64,000 nt of DNA from Aporrectodea caliginosa. Its lineage: Eukaryota > Annelida > Clitellata > Crassiclitellata > Lumbricidae. The notes under the pieces are model-generated. The model made no database searches and was not told the DNA's origin. It was given only the letters and a program-made list of their open reading frames with translations. The stretch is taken from contig JACEVL010000335.1 of assembly GCA_020284085.1 (NCBI GenBank), positions 635,001 to 699,000 of the forward strand. The letters run 5' to 3'. The translations under genes were made by a program, and so were the position numbers. This document shows positions 25,675 through 62,459 of the stretch, piece after piece; positions within the stretch are counted from its first letter, which is position 1, and every line of letters begins with the position of its first letter.

Positions 25675-26056
25675 TAGGGATGAGCCGATTGGCATATTTT
25701 GCCGATTTCCGATTAGTTGGCCAGAATGTTTCGCCGATTCCGATCCGATTAATGGGCAATATTCACTTTTAGTTGGTTCTAGGCACTGTTTGTCACTAAA
25801 ACGCGACTGTTCGCCATTTTGATGACGAGTCGACTCACAATTTTATTATTTTACACAGACTTTCAATGTTTAAGATTAAATATTACCTTAGGAGGTCGCC
25901 AAAGAGGGTTACTATTTTTGTATTAATTAAATTATTCAAAAATATAACTTTTTGTTTTTCGGATTTTAAGACCTGGGATCGCCGATTCCGATTAATACCG
26001 ATTAGTGCAAAATCCGGCCCGAACCGATTACCGAACGGATAATCGGCTCATCCCTA
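25675..26056. mobile_element. hAT-like MITE, about 382 bp
   Basis: Inverted termini TAGGGATGAGCCGAT / ATCGGCTCATCCCTA with many CCGATT subterminal repeats. The flanks GTAGAAAC / GTGAAACC are only an imperfect duplication. On the minus strand it supplies an AATAAA-like signal downstream of the FRMD stop codon, which could serve in 3'-end formation; that is inference. Confidence 0.78.
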
Positions 26057-26451
26057 GTGAAACCAGTGGCTCATCTACACCAAGATGCAACTTACAGAAC
26101 GTCGCAACACCTGAGGTTCACAGGTAAAGAGTAAAAACGACGCCAAATCCAAATCCGCTCCTCGACACGCGGAATCACTACAAACATTTTGGCACGCGAG
26201 ACCAACAAACCCGTACCACTTGAACACAAACTGAGAACGTAATTGGTGCGATGCTACGCGAGTAAACCACATATTTACCCACGTAACAATGACAGAATCA
26301 GGACATTGAGACACATCCCAGATTCGTGCGCCTGTGTGGAAAAAACCAACGAGCGTGAGTCGAAAGAGGTTCCCGTGTAAGTAGCAGCAGATAGGAACCT
26401 TCAGCAATTTCGCTCGGTTTGAGCGAAGAACGATCGAAGAGGCGATCCGAG

Positions 26452-53456
<27,005 letters not shown>

Positions 53457-53461
53457 CTACC

Positions 53462-53545
53462 AACCAAACAAACAGTTTCACTTTCAGTTTCAGTTTCGAT
53501 TTTAGTTTCAGTTTCGGTTTAGTTTCAGTTTCCGTTTCTCGGGCT
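53462..53545. repeat. (TTTCAG)n-type minisatellite at FRMD-like exon 1 acceptor
   Basis: Repeats of TTTCAGTTTCGG/TTTTAG on the plus strand starting just beyond the acceptor. On the minus strand it reads GAAACTGAAACTGAAA, purine-rich. Confidence 0.75.
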
Positions 53546-54446
53546 GACAGCTGATCAGTGTTGTAAGTCATAAAGTCAGAAAATGTCTAGGAATCAAATG
53601 AAAATGTTGACCACATGTCAACTTGGCCACAACACTCATTATACAACACGTTCTTTATGTCACACATTCAGTGTCGCTTATATAACTTTCTCTGCATACA
53701 GCAAAGTCCACAGTAGTGTCTGACCAAAGGCCACAGTGTATGTAATGACACCAATAGAATGATGTCCTACAGCAACTGCTATTTCAATATTATAAGCAAT
53801 GCAGTAAAGTCGCCTTGGCGATAATTTTGTTGTTTCCTTAAAGTGGGGCTCATAAGAAAGAAAATGTACACATTTAATATGTATACTTACTAACTACATA
53901 GTTTAACTATAATAATAATAATAATAACTATATTAATTAATATTTAAATAGTTTTCATGCAATAGCTGACTAAGTTTGCGGTCATGCCAAACTTGCTCAG
54001 ACGCCTACATTCCGAAAACTTAATGACAGAGGGTCTTAACATCAGATCTACCCGTCAAACGAACCAGTTTCTCAAAGCAGTTCGATATAATATTTTAAAA
54101 GAATTAATTAATAATAAATTTAATGGATTTTTCGTTCACTACAGTCACTATGCTAATCATCCAACCTGGTACGTGAACGATAGCGGTTCTGAATCATCGA
54201 GAAATCTGATCGTACAGAGAAACTGTTTTTCGTCCGAATCGCCATTTGTACGTTTAGCAAATCTGTTCCTTAACATTTTGAAAATATGGAGAAAATTTGG
54301 AGAAATTTGATCAATGAAAAGCGTTTTTCTGCGAACGCAGAAGAAGGCTCTCGCCTTATATCAACATTAATATTTCAGTGGTCTGTGCATAGGTGTCGCT
54401 AGCGATATAGGCAACGCGGATATTATATCGGATAGGAGCTCATCCT
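53546..54446. other. Divergent intergenic region (first part), no gene seen
   Basis: The first FRMD-like exon might lie between here and 55656, but I found no minus-strand frame with FERM F1 character. The 108-codon plus-strand frame at 53984-54310 has no recognisable features. Confidence 0.4.
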
Positions 54447-54667
54447 AGGCAGTAAATAATATAATAATAATCTTTTCTTTATTCAGCGCCTGACAAACGC
54501 ACTGCGCTGTACATTTACATGTCATGCAATTTAAATCTTAACTACTAACAGAACAGACAGCCTGCAATACAGCGGCGCTAATAGCAGCCTACAAAGCATA
54601 TCCGCCCTACAGGACTCGAACTCTCGCTCTCTACGCCAGTATGTTATCCAATGCGCTATCGGGCTCC
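54447..54667 (-). repeat. tRNA-derived SINE, family B
   Basis: Reversed: (AAT)n tail, AGCGCCTGACAAACGCACTG, TAACTACTAACAGAACAGAC, AGCCTACAAAGCATATCCGC, a truncated B-box region and CCAATGCGCTATCGGGCTCC. Near-complete. Confidence 0.82.
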
Positions 54668-54875
54668 CAAGTTTGGAACTGGCACCACAAGAGCATGCTT
54701 CATGTCTATCTCGATGATGATGTACAAAATCATAGTAATCGTAAATTCCAAACTTCTAAAGCGCCACTCGAAAGCCAAGCCAAGGCACCGGTTTATACAC
54801 GAGCTAGCATAATGAGGACATGCATAATCAACTGTAATATTTTATTAAACTGCTAAAACCTTTTATTTTAAAACT

Positions 54876-55049
54876 CATGGGCGTATTTATGGGTTTCGGG
54901 GTTCAACCCCCCCCAAATAAGTTTCCGAATTTGTTACATGCTTTTACATGTGAAATACAAAAAAATATATTTTTTCGACCATTTGCAATGGAACCCCCTC
55001 CCCCGAAATCATAAAACTCTCCTTAATTTTTTTCATGGCTACGCCCATG
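54876..55049. mobile_element. hAT-type MITE, 174 bp
   Basis: Ends CATGGGCGTATTTATGG / GGCTACGCCCATG with a perfect 8-bp duplication TTAAAACT (54868-54875, 55050-55057). Reverse-oriented relative of the elements at 3169 and 36256. Confidence 0.92.
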
Positions 55050-55656
55050 TTAAAACTTATAAATCGAATATGTGACCATAATTATGTCGATTTTGATTAC
55101 TATAGCGCTTGTATAAACCAGGCTGAGTTTTCAAGGTTTACGGTTTGGAGAAGACAATTCAGTAAATTGGTAGCCATTGAATCTTGTGGCAAATTTATTG
55201 AGATCGGCCTCTTCTACAAGACGGTGTCAACTCTCAACTCTTATTTATTAGGCCTACAAATTAAGTCATCACATTTTTCTGTAAAGAAACCGTTCAAGTT
55301 CGAAGATCAAGGCTTATAAACACTAAACCGCATCAACCTTGACGGTATAGGTTAAATTCGGCAGAAATGTTTTTCAGATTTATGTAGAAGACAGACAAGA
55401 ACTTTGGGTCCATCAGTTAACCCGAAGCCAAATCTCAGCATATTGTAAAATGGCATTTTATATTTTAAATTTATTTAAGTAATAATAGTCCAAGATTTAT
55501 CTCAAAAATAGATATATTTTATGTGAATTGCGCTACAAAATTTCTGCATTGTTTATTCTAATTGTAGTCATGTGGCTTTGTATCCGTGTTTGCATTACGA
55601 TCGACTTTTAATCAAAATTCGATTAAACTCATTTTATTCGTTAAAATACTGTAAAT

Positions 55657-55713
55657 ATGGCTAGCAAAAATTGCCTAAAATTGTTCCTCATTACTGTCAA
55701 CTCCCTGTTGCTC
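55657..55713 (+). CDS. Tetraspanin exon 1: N-terminus and TM1 start
   Basis: ATG then MASKNCLKLFLITVNSLLL, donor GTAAGT. The N-K/R-C-L-K-x-x-L-x-x-x-N motif before TM1 is standard for tetraspanins (N-terminal Cys is a palmitoylation candidate). An in-frame TAA lies upstream, supporting this start. Confidence 0.9.
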
Positions 55714-58700
55714 GTAAGTTTCGTTAGACTTTGTATGAACGGGGAAAATAATGTTTTTATAACGGATTGTTTGAAGGTCTATATACCCAGTAAGGATGTT
55801 GTAATAAAGTGTGTTTTCATATAGCGCTTCGTAGTTCAAAACTAAAAGGGAGGATTTCTCGCTAGTATCCTTGATTATTAGAAAATTTATTCGGTTGCTT
55901 TTCACCATTTAACGGATTAATATAGCGGAAGTTGAATATGTAATTTTCCCCATTATTAGTGTTGCCCTACGCTTCCCTTATTTATTTTCCGCACACTCCA
56001 CATATCCCGTTGGCTAATCTAATCAAATCTGAGGACTTCTCTAGGGCGCCCGTAATGGTACATTTGACGGTAAACGTGTAGTTTAGTGTCGTGAATTATT
56101 CGCTATTGCATGGGTTTCAGTGTTGGTCAAATTCAAGTTGGATTGACGAGAAGATTTCTTTCTAAATAGAAGTGAGGGTGATGAAAAGAATTGTTGCTTA
56201 ACTAAAAGTGGGATTGATTAAAAGAATCCGGCTTAGATAGAAGCTGGGTTGATGAAAAATAATTCTTAATTGAATATAAGTGGTATTAAGGAAAGGCACT
56301 GGCTACGGAACCGTCCGGACGGTGCCGTAATTTCTTTTCTACGGAACCGTCCGCAAATAATCTATGGGCGATTGCACATATCTATGGCGTGAAAGCCTAA
56401 CCATCAATAGCGCAGTACTTAAGAGATGAACGAAACTAACCCTAACCCTGACCCTAACTGACCCTCACGACGCCTAATTTGACACTAAACGACCACACGA
56501 ATACTAACCTGGCCCTAACCGACCCTCAAGTTGTCCGCCATACAAAAATTCGACGGAAGACAACAAGTTCACGTGACAGGCTTTTGCCAATATTTATTTC
56601 AACCGGATGTACACGCCATAGATATGTGCAATCGCCCATAGATTATTTGTGGACGGTTCCGTAGAAAAGAAATAACGGCACCGTCCGGATGGTTCCGTAG
56701 CCAGTGCGTTAAGGAAAACTAATTCCTGCTTAAATGAAAGCTGGGATGATTACATGCTTAAATGGAAGTGGAATTGATGAAAAGAATTCTTGCTTAAATA
56801 GAAGCTGGGTTGATGATAGATAATAATGTTACAATGGCTGAATAATTTATGACGCTAAACTACATTTACCCATTTTACAGCAATCTAGCTTTTAATTTCA
56901 TACTATTATAAAAATTATTATTATTTTTACTACTAGTACAACTACTACTACTATTATTATTATTATGTGCTTTGCTCTAGAGATTCAAGTTTTAGAAGTT
57001 TATGATTATGATGCCTGGTGCATTAGACACCTGCCCTATAATAGTTTATGCTAATTCCTAATAATATATGAAAATAATTAATATTAATTATACGAAGATA
57101 ACGATTCCTTTTCTCATTTCAGTTGGCATGTGCTGGACTCATGTACGTCGGTGTTTGGTCCCTTCGCGAATACTCCAACTACAGTTACCTCATGCCGAAG
57201 GTCTACATGATCGGACTTCCTGTCGGTGTAATTTTCTTCGTTGGCAGTCTCCTCTTTGTTGTTGCCATCGTCGGCATTGTCGCAAGTTGCTCTGAATCCA
57301 AGTGTCTCATCGCTACAGCAAGTTACCGTATTACGTTTTTATTACGAAATGTTACATAGTTTACAGTATTATGTATTTATTACGTAATTTTACGTACGTT
57401 TACAATATTACATATTTATTACGTAGTGTTATGAAAGATTACAAAATAACGTATTTATTATGTACTGTTACGAAAGGTTACAATATTATGTATTTATTAC
57501 GTAATGCTATGAAAGCGTAAAATAAAACGTATTTATTACATAATGTTATGAAAGGTTACAATTTTATGTATTTATTATGTAATGTTACAAAAGGTTACAA
57601 TATAACGTATTTATTAGCACCGCTATCTAATGATAATAATAATAATTATAATAATAGCATTAATACCAATAATAATAACAGTAAGGAGGGTTTTAGGGTA
57701 ATGTAATTAGTAGTAATTTATATAGCGCCGCTCACAGCCGAGGCCATTCAGTAGCGACAACACTCTGGCACGACGAGCAGAAGATCAGCACGGACGCGGG
57801 ATCGCTTCCCTCTACCCTCCCAAAGGTCGACTCAGCCTTTCATTCGCCTGATGGTGCTAGTAAAATGAGCAGTAGGACATATGGGTGCCTTGCATGGCCG
57901 CCATACAGTTAAATTCTACTCCTTTAATTACTTGTGATCATCCGTTCATACTATGAATTGTAATTGTCAGTTTGAATTTATAAACGCAGAAGATTATTAT
58001 TAATATTATTAATTAGTAACTTGTATCAGGAAAATGAGGTGCCTATTTTAGCGGGATCTATTCCTTTTGATGTTCCCCTTGCTACCTGTATGCTTTGTTT
58101 AACTTATAACTTTCTTGTACTTGTATCATGGTTGCAATAAACGGATTGATTGATTGATTGATTGAATAATAACAATGACAATAATGTTTTTGTTTAGTAT
58201 TGTACCCTGCTGTTGGTGACTTTCGTCCTGCTGGGCGCGGGCATTGGTCTGCTCTACGCCTGTGAGCACATTGTCGTTGGGGGAATGGAGAAGGACCTGG
58301 AATTGGGTCTTCAGCAGTACTTCATTGATCCAAACGCCACCATGGAAGTGGACTACTTACAGCAGTCTGTAAGTGTGTACACACATATATACATGCTCAC
58401 AGACATGCACTGACATGCATACATACACATACATACATACATGCATCAGAGATGGGTACGATTAGCTAGAATTGCTAATCGATTAGAATTAGAATTAGCT
58501 CCTGAAATTTGCTAATCGATTAGAATTAGAATTAGCAAAAGCTTCTAGCTAATCGATTAGAATTAGATATATCAGCAGCTAATCGATTAGCAATTAGAAT
58601 TAGATATCGATAGTTTGATACAGTGTATATATTTCCTTCATGAATTTGTCAAATTTTAATCAAAGCACAACAAGTTACTACAGCTAGTTGCTGTAGCCTA

Positions 58701-61192
58701 TTAAAATACATAAAGCTGCAGCCTATTACAATGCCTAAATCTGCAGCTTATTACAATACCTAATGTTGCACAACTGCTATATGTGAGAACAGTCCACATA
58801 CCGGCAGGCAACACCACATCGGTCAATACATGCTGCAGTTATTGACATTGCTACTGCATAAGCTCACTATTGCATTTTGCAATTATCATATCTTGAATCA
58901 GTGCATCACGTAGCCTATTGCGCCCAACGAGGGATTGCGCCTAGCTTTTACGACGTAGCCAGCAGAACTAAATACAAGTTCCATGGCAGCTGAGGCTGCA
59001 GAAAAACGGTGATGATTGAGACGAAGAACATGAAAACGTGAAAAATGTTCAGTGTTACATGAGCAGAATGGACATAGAGCCATGACCAGATAATTGAAGT
59101 TTGAAACAGCCTTCAGATAAGTAAGTAAGTAAGTATATTCTTCAAACTCAATATTACTAAACTCATTCTTAATGAACGCTTAATTTTCAGACAGCTAATC
59201 GATCAGCTAATCGATTTTCGATTAGCAATTAGCTGCAATTGCTAATCAATTAGAATTAGAATTAGCTTCAGATGACAGCTAATCGATTAGAATTAGAATT
59301 AGCTGTTTGTCTAATCGATTAGCTAATCGATTAGCATCTAATCGATTAGTTACCCATCTCTGACATGCATACACACGTAGATAATAATAATACAATTACA
59401 CATACATGCACATGAGACTTTCCATTCTGGGTCCTTGTCTTCATCTCTGTCTCTCCTTAAAACCTATTTCTTCTATCGGGGTTCTCGCACTGGGACTCTG
59501 GGAGCAATACTGAATGGCCTCGGCTGTGAGCGGCGCTATATAAATTAATAATTACATTACATTACATGCGTAGAACACATAAACACAGAGTCACGTTTAT
59601 GTAGCCCAAGTCTATTGCCACTCCTGCATTTCTTTTGTAGCGGCAGTGCTGTGGAGTGAGGAACTACCTGGACTGGATCGGTACACCATGGTACAATAAT
59701 CAGACGCATTCCAACGAGTCTTTCAATTACCCGAGCAGCTGCTGCCCTCACGGGAACTGCTCCACTGAAGTCTATTTTGAATTTTTCGATTTGACAAATT
59801 CCAGTTTGACCAATGCGAGTTTGACCAATTCAAGTTTTGCCGATTTGGGTTTTGCAGTCAACAATGTCTTTACAAAGGTGTGGATGTTAACATTAGCTGT
59901 TAAAATTGTTAGCCTTAGCTTTACAACGGTGTGGATGTTAACATTTAGCTGTTAAAATTGTTAGCTTTAGCTTTACAACGGTGTGGATGTTAACATTAGC
60001 TGTTAAAATTGTTAGCCTTAGCTTTACAAAGGTGTGGATGTTAACATTAGCTGTTAAAATTGTTAGCCTTAGCTTTACAAAGGTGTGGATGTTAACATTA
60101 GCTGTTAAAATTGTTAGCCTTAGCTTTACAAAGGTGTGGATGTTAACATTAGCTGTTAAAATTGTTAGCCTTGCTGTTAACTGCATTCATTCATTCATTT
60201 CATTGTGTTTCTAGGGCGGTTATCCACTGTTTTGCTAACCGATGTAATTTTTCGTTCGTAATGACACTTCTCATCATAATAGACTAGCGCCGAGAGCGTA
60301 TCTTGAAGAGGCGCTATATAAATTCTCAGATTGAATTTCGAGAATTTATAATTATAGCAGAGGCGCTATTATATTTTTGGCACTCAGGTTCTTATAACGG
60401 AGTCCGGAGAAAATAAAATGAACACTTGGAAAAGCTTATGATAATTCATCATTATTGTTTTTATTATTATCATCATCATCAATTATTTTATGTTATTATT
60501 ATCATTATTTTTGATTGATCTTATTATTGTTATTATTATTGTTATTCTGTTGTTGTTGTTATCACTGTTGTTATTCTGTGTTTCCAGGGTTGTTATCCAG
60601 CACTGAGTCACCTCCTCCATTCCAAGTTCATCATCAGCAGTTCCGTTTCAGCTTCCGTAGCTGCTATACTGGTTAGTAATTTAATCTGATTGCTACCAAT
60701 GGGTTTTTTGTTTTCATTACACGACGCTGGCATGTACTGTGAATCTGATCAAAATGGACCAGAAGGGAACTTAGGTTAGTTGCTGTTTAACAATGCTATG
60801 CTGTTCCAAAGATGATTAGCATTGCCCTCCTCATTTAGCCAGGATTGGGACTGGCACTGCCAGAGTACAGACAACAGCAGATTTCGCGCAGGGAGCAGGC
60901 AAGGTTGTAACAACTGAATTTGCAAGAAAGGATTTTTGCCTAACTAGTGTTTAGTTTCGTCTGGTTTTGAATTGTTCTGTTGCAGGTTTTTGCAAGTATC
61001 TGGAGTTTAATTATGTATGTTTAAGAATTGTTTTTTATAAACTAACAATTTTTAAACAACCAATTAAATTGATCAATTAAATTGATTTTTCTGTTGTAGG
61101 TTGTTGGATTTGCATTGATCTGCGCGCTGTACAGCCGCCGAACGGACTTCGAGTACATTGGTTTTGTGGATGATGATGCAGTTAGGGTTTAG
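55657..61192 (+). CDS. Tetraspanin, complete, 6 exons (278 aa)
   Basis: Exons 55657-55713, 57123-57317, 58198-58368, 59641-59877, 60588-60671 and 61100-61192; all junctions are phase 0 and the sum is 837 nt including TAG. The order is TM1 (residues about 8-31), short loop, TM2 (about 45-73), TM3 (about 86-104), large extracellular loop (about 105-220), TM4 (about 221-262) and a 20-residue tail. The loop has the family signature CCG (RQCCGVRNYLDW), PSSCC and a final GC, plus one extra Cys (HGNC), for six cysteines. It carries about seven N-x-S/T sequons, three of them in a tandem L-T-N-S/A-S repeat. Tetraspanins organise membrane microdomains with integrins and other partners. The length is typical. 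Intron 2 uses a GC donor. Subfamily is not assignable from memory alone. Confidence 0.94.
56295..56708. mobile_element. MULE-type MITE with about 95-bp inverted ends
   Basis: Inverted arms of about 95 bp, opening GCACTGGCTACGGAACCGTC, nearly identical apart from a few bases. The flanks are 9-bp TTAAGGAAA (56286-56294, 56709-56717), the duplication size of Mutator-like elements. The centre has ACCCTAACC-type telomere-like sequence. It splits a minisatellite in tetraspanin intron 1. Confidence 0.85.
57123..57317 (+). CDS. Tetraspanin exon 2: TM1 end, small loop, TM2
   Basis: 195 nt. LACAGLMYVGVWSLREYSNY, then MIGLPVGVIFFVGSLLFVVA and S-C-S-E-S-K-C-L-I-A-T. Acceptor TTCTCATTTCAG. Donor is GCAAGT, not GT: reading on from ACA gives no GT donor that keeps KCLIAT joined to YCTLLL. 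Confidence 0.92.
57325..57620. repeat. 38-bp minisatellite abutting tetraspanin exon 2
   Basis: About seven degenerate copies of GTATTTATTACGTAATGTTA and CGAAAGGTTACAATATT, starting within about 10 bp of the GC donor. Confidence 0.82.
57682..57990 (+). repeat. SINE-like repeat, family G (with insertion)
   Basis: GTAAGGAGGGTTTTAGGGTA, GCACGACGAGCAGAAGATCA, CAAAGGTCGACTCAGCCTTT, ATCATCCGTTCATACTATGA and (ATT)n. About 55 bp ending GCGCCGCTCACAGCCGAGGC interrupts the head. Confidence 0.72.
58198..58368 (+). CDS. Tetraspanin exon 3: TM3 and start of large loop
   Basis: 171 nt. YCTLLLVTFVLLGAGIGLLY, then acidic HIVVGGMEKDLELGLQQYF. Acceptor TTTTTGTTTAG, donor GTAAGT. The sequon N-A-T is in D-P-N-A-T-M. 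Confidence 0.94.
58447..59362. mobile_element. hAT element, 916 bp, with transposase C-terminal remnant
   Basis: Ends CAGAGATGGGTA / TACCCATCTCTG and a perfect 8-bp duplication ACATGCAT (58439-58446, 59363-59370). Both subterminal regions are arrays of CTAATCGATTAGAATTAG. The minus strand at 58898-59083 retains a dimerisation-domain fragment. It lies in tetraspanin intron 3. Confidence 0.95.
58898..59083 (-). pseudogene. hAT transposase dimerisation-domain fragment
   Basis: Reads SAASAAMELVFSSAGYVVKA, then R-R-N-P-S-L. This fits the hATC pattern in which S/A-S-x-x-x-E-R-x-F-S-x-A-G is followed by basic residues. The usual E-R is E-L here. Only this fragment of the transposase survives. Confidence 0.75.
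59641..59877 (+). CDS. Tetraspanin exon 4: large extracellular loop
   Basis: 237 nt. RQCCGVRNYLDWIGTPWYNN, then YPSSCCPHGNCSTEVYFEFF and the repeat LTNSSLTNASLTNSSFADLG. Acceptor TTCTTTTGTAG, donor AAG|GTGTGG. The 15-bp DNA repeat (TTGACCAATGCGAGT-type) gives three adjacent N-glycosylation sequons. The exon end TTTACAAAG is copied in the minisatellite that follows. Confidence 0.95.
59878..60175. repeat. 51-bp minisatellite carrying copies of the exon 4 donor
   Basis: About 5.8 copies of GTGTGGATGTTAACATTAGC, TGTTAAAATTGTTAGCC and TTAGCTTTACAAAG. Each unit ends CTTTACAAAG|GTGTGG (two copies have CAACG), the same as the true exon 4 donor. 51 bp is 17 codons; the second copy has a one-base insertion that breaks the frame. 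Confidence 0.93.
60588..60671 (+). CDS. Tetraspanin exon 5: last loop Cys and TM4 start
   Basis: 84 nt. GCYPALSHLLHSKFIISSSV, then S-A-S-V-A-A-I-L. Acceptor GTGTTTCCAG, donor GTTAGT. G-C is the conserved last cysteine pair position of the loop. Confidence 0.92.
60775..60870 (+). repeat. Dispersed repeat family H
   Basis: TTAGTTGCTGTTTAACAATG, TGATTAGCATTGCCCTCCTC and AGGATTGGGACTGGCACTGC, in tetraspanin intron 5. Confidence 0.65.
61100..61192 (+). CDS. Tetraspanin exon 6: TM4 end and C-terminal tail
   Basis: 93 nt. VVGFALICALYSRRTDFEYI, then G-F-V-D-D-D-A-V-R-V and TAG. Acceptor TTCTGTTGTAG. The Y-S-R-R after TM4 and a short acidic tail are typical. Confidence 0.93.
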   Translation, partial: VVGFALICALYSRRTDFEYIGFVDDDAVRV

Positions 61193-61436
61193 TGGGTACT
61201 CATCTAAGGGGTATCGCAGCGAAAGCTGTGGCAACAGGCGGACTCATTCAAATCACTTTTTATATACGAGATCTTAAATAGTTGTACTTTTTTGCAATTA
61301 ACCAAGTCAGGCGTGTTTGTTAATCGTTGTTATTATTATCCGACATGAACTTTTATTAAATTCTCAATTAAATTTTGAAATGAAGATGGGTTGCAATTTG
61401 TGAGTTTCAAGGTTATGTGCATGTGACGGACATTTT

Positions 61437-61664
61437 GGGGCGCGGTGGTGTAGGGGTATGTTCGGTGCCTTGCAGCCGGAGGGTTGCGGGTTCGAATCCA
61501 CCTCAAAGATGCCGCGTAGGGACCCTGGGCAAGTCCTTCACTCGCAATTGCTCATGCGCTTCGGCGTGAAACTCCGATTCAGTGTCCGTGCTGTAGTCAG
61601 GAGCGCCTCGGAGTAGAAATCTTAAGGGGCGCTATATATAAATATCTTAAATGAATGAATGAAT
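61437..61664 (+). repeat. tRNA-derived SINE, family A (complete, plus strand)
   Basis: GGGGCGCGGTGGTGTAGGGG (A box), B box GGGTTCGAATCC, GGGCAAGTCCTTCACTCGCA, CTTCGGCGTGAAACTCCGAT, 3' end GGGGCGCTATATATAAATAT and (AATG)n tail. Confidence 0.88.
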
Positions 61665-61667
61665 TAG

Positions 61668-61730
61668 AAATTCTAGTCTTCAAGAAACATCTAAAAACTG
61701 AACTTTTCACACAGGCCCATCTTGAGTGAT
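61668..61730 (+). pseudogene. Non-LTR retrotransposon ORF2 tail (short)
   Basis: Reads EILVFKKHLKTELFTQAHLE and a stop. The F.KHLKT.LF pattern is the LINE tail. Confidence 0.55.
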
Positions 61731-61808
61731 CTACCTCTGCTCCTCAAAGTGCTTCTGACTCATTGCTTCGAGTCATCGACTGCTTACGAACTACGGCACT
61801 CAAATCTC

Positions 61809-61810
<2 letters not shown>

Positions 61811-61862
<52 letters not shown>
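61811..61862. repeat. (ATT)n microsatellite
   Basis: About 52 bp of pure ATT. Confidence 0.95.
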
Positions 61863-61864
<2 letters not shown>

Positions 61865-62332
61865 GTGTACATGCTATTGAATCTTCAATTAAATTCGAAC
61901 CAGTCAGTTTTTTAGGAGTCATGTATTAAAAGATCATGGCATGTCTGCAGCAAAAATCGAAGTCGGTTGTGTAAGCAGTTGAAATAGTGTTATATACACA
62001 ATGTTCATAACAATTATCTAATGGAAATGACATATCACTTGTGACCATGTAACATAAAAGAAGAAAAGAAATTGCATCCTCAAACAAAACATGAACAACA
62101 ATCAAGACTAAAGTCATAATAATATCGATCTTTGTTCATCAAATATGGTAGCACAGTAACAAGACAAAAAAGAATTAAAAAACCCAGCAATACATGTACA
62201 GCATTCTCAGAAGTCAGGACAGTAGGCCTACCTGTATTTAGAGTTATGCGAAACAGTTTGCTCAGTAGCAAAGTTACAGTGCACACTGGGCCAATGGAAC
62301 TGCCAATCTTCGCCATGCAGTTAGCCAACAGC

Positions 62333-62455
62333 TAACTGCACGCCCAGAGACCACCACGAGGAGGTGTTGGCAAAGGTCTCCGTAGTTAATTCATCTACGT
62401 AAGCCTTGAAGCAGCTAATTTCATTGAAACCCGATATTCCCAATTTAATTAAATT
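62333..62455 (-). CDS. Weak candidate terminal exon of an unknown gene
   Basis: On the minus strand FNEISCFKAYVDELTTETFA, then NTSSWWSLGVQLAVG and TAA. A possible acceptor AATGAAATTAG precedes. Composition looks protein-like but there is no recognised domain and no partner exon within the window. It would belong to a gene extending past 64000. Confidence 0.18.
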
Positions 62456-62459
62456 CTAA

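Noticed and set aside
53984..54310. 108-codon plus ORF starting MPNLLRRLHSENL
   Set aside because: No domain, no splice partner, no signal or membrane features; the flanking region is AT-rich intergenic DNA. Kept as unexplained rather than a gene.
62080..62328. 82-codon minus ORF, partly hydrophobic, briefly resembling a transporter end
   Set aside because: No ATG-supported start, no adjacent exon and no family motif that I could confirm.
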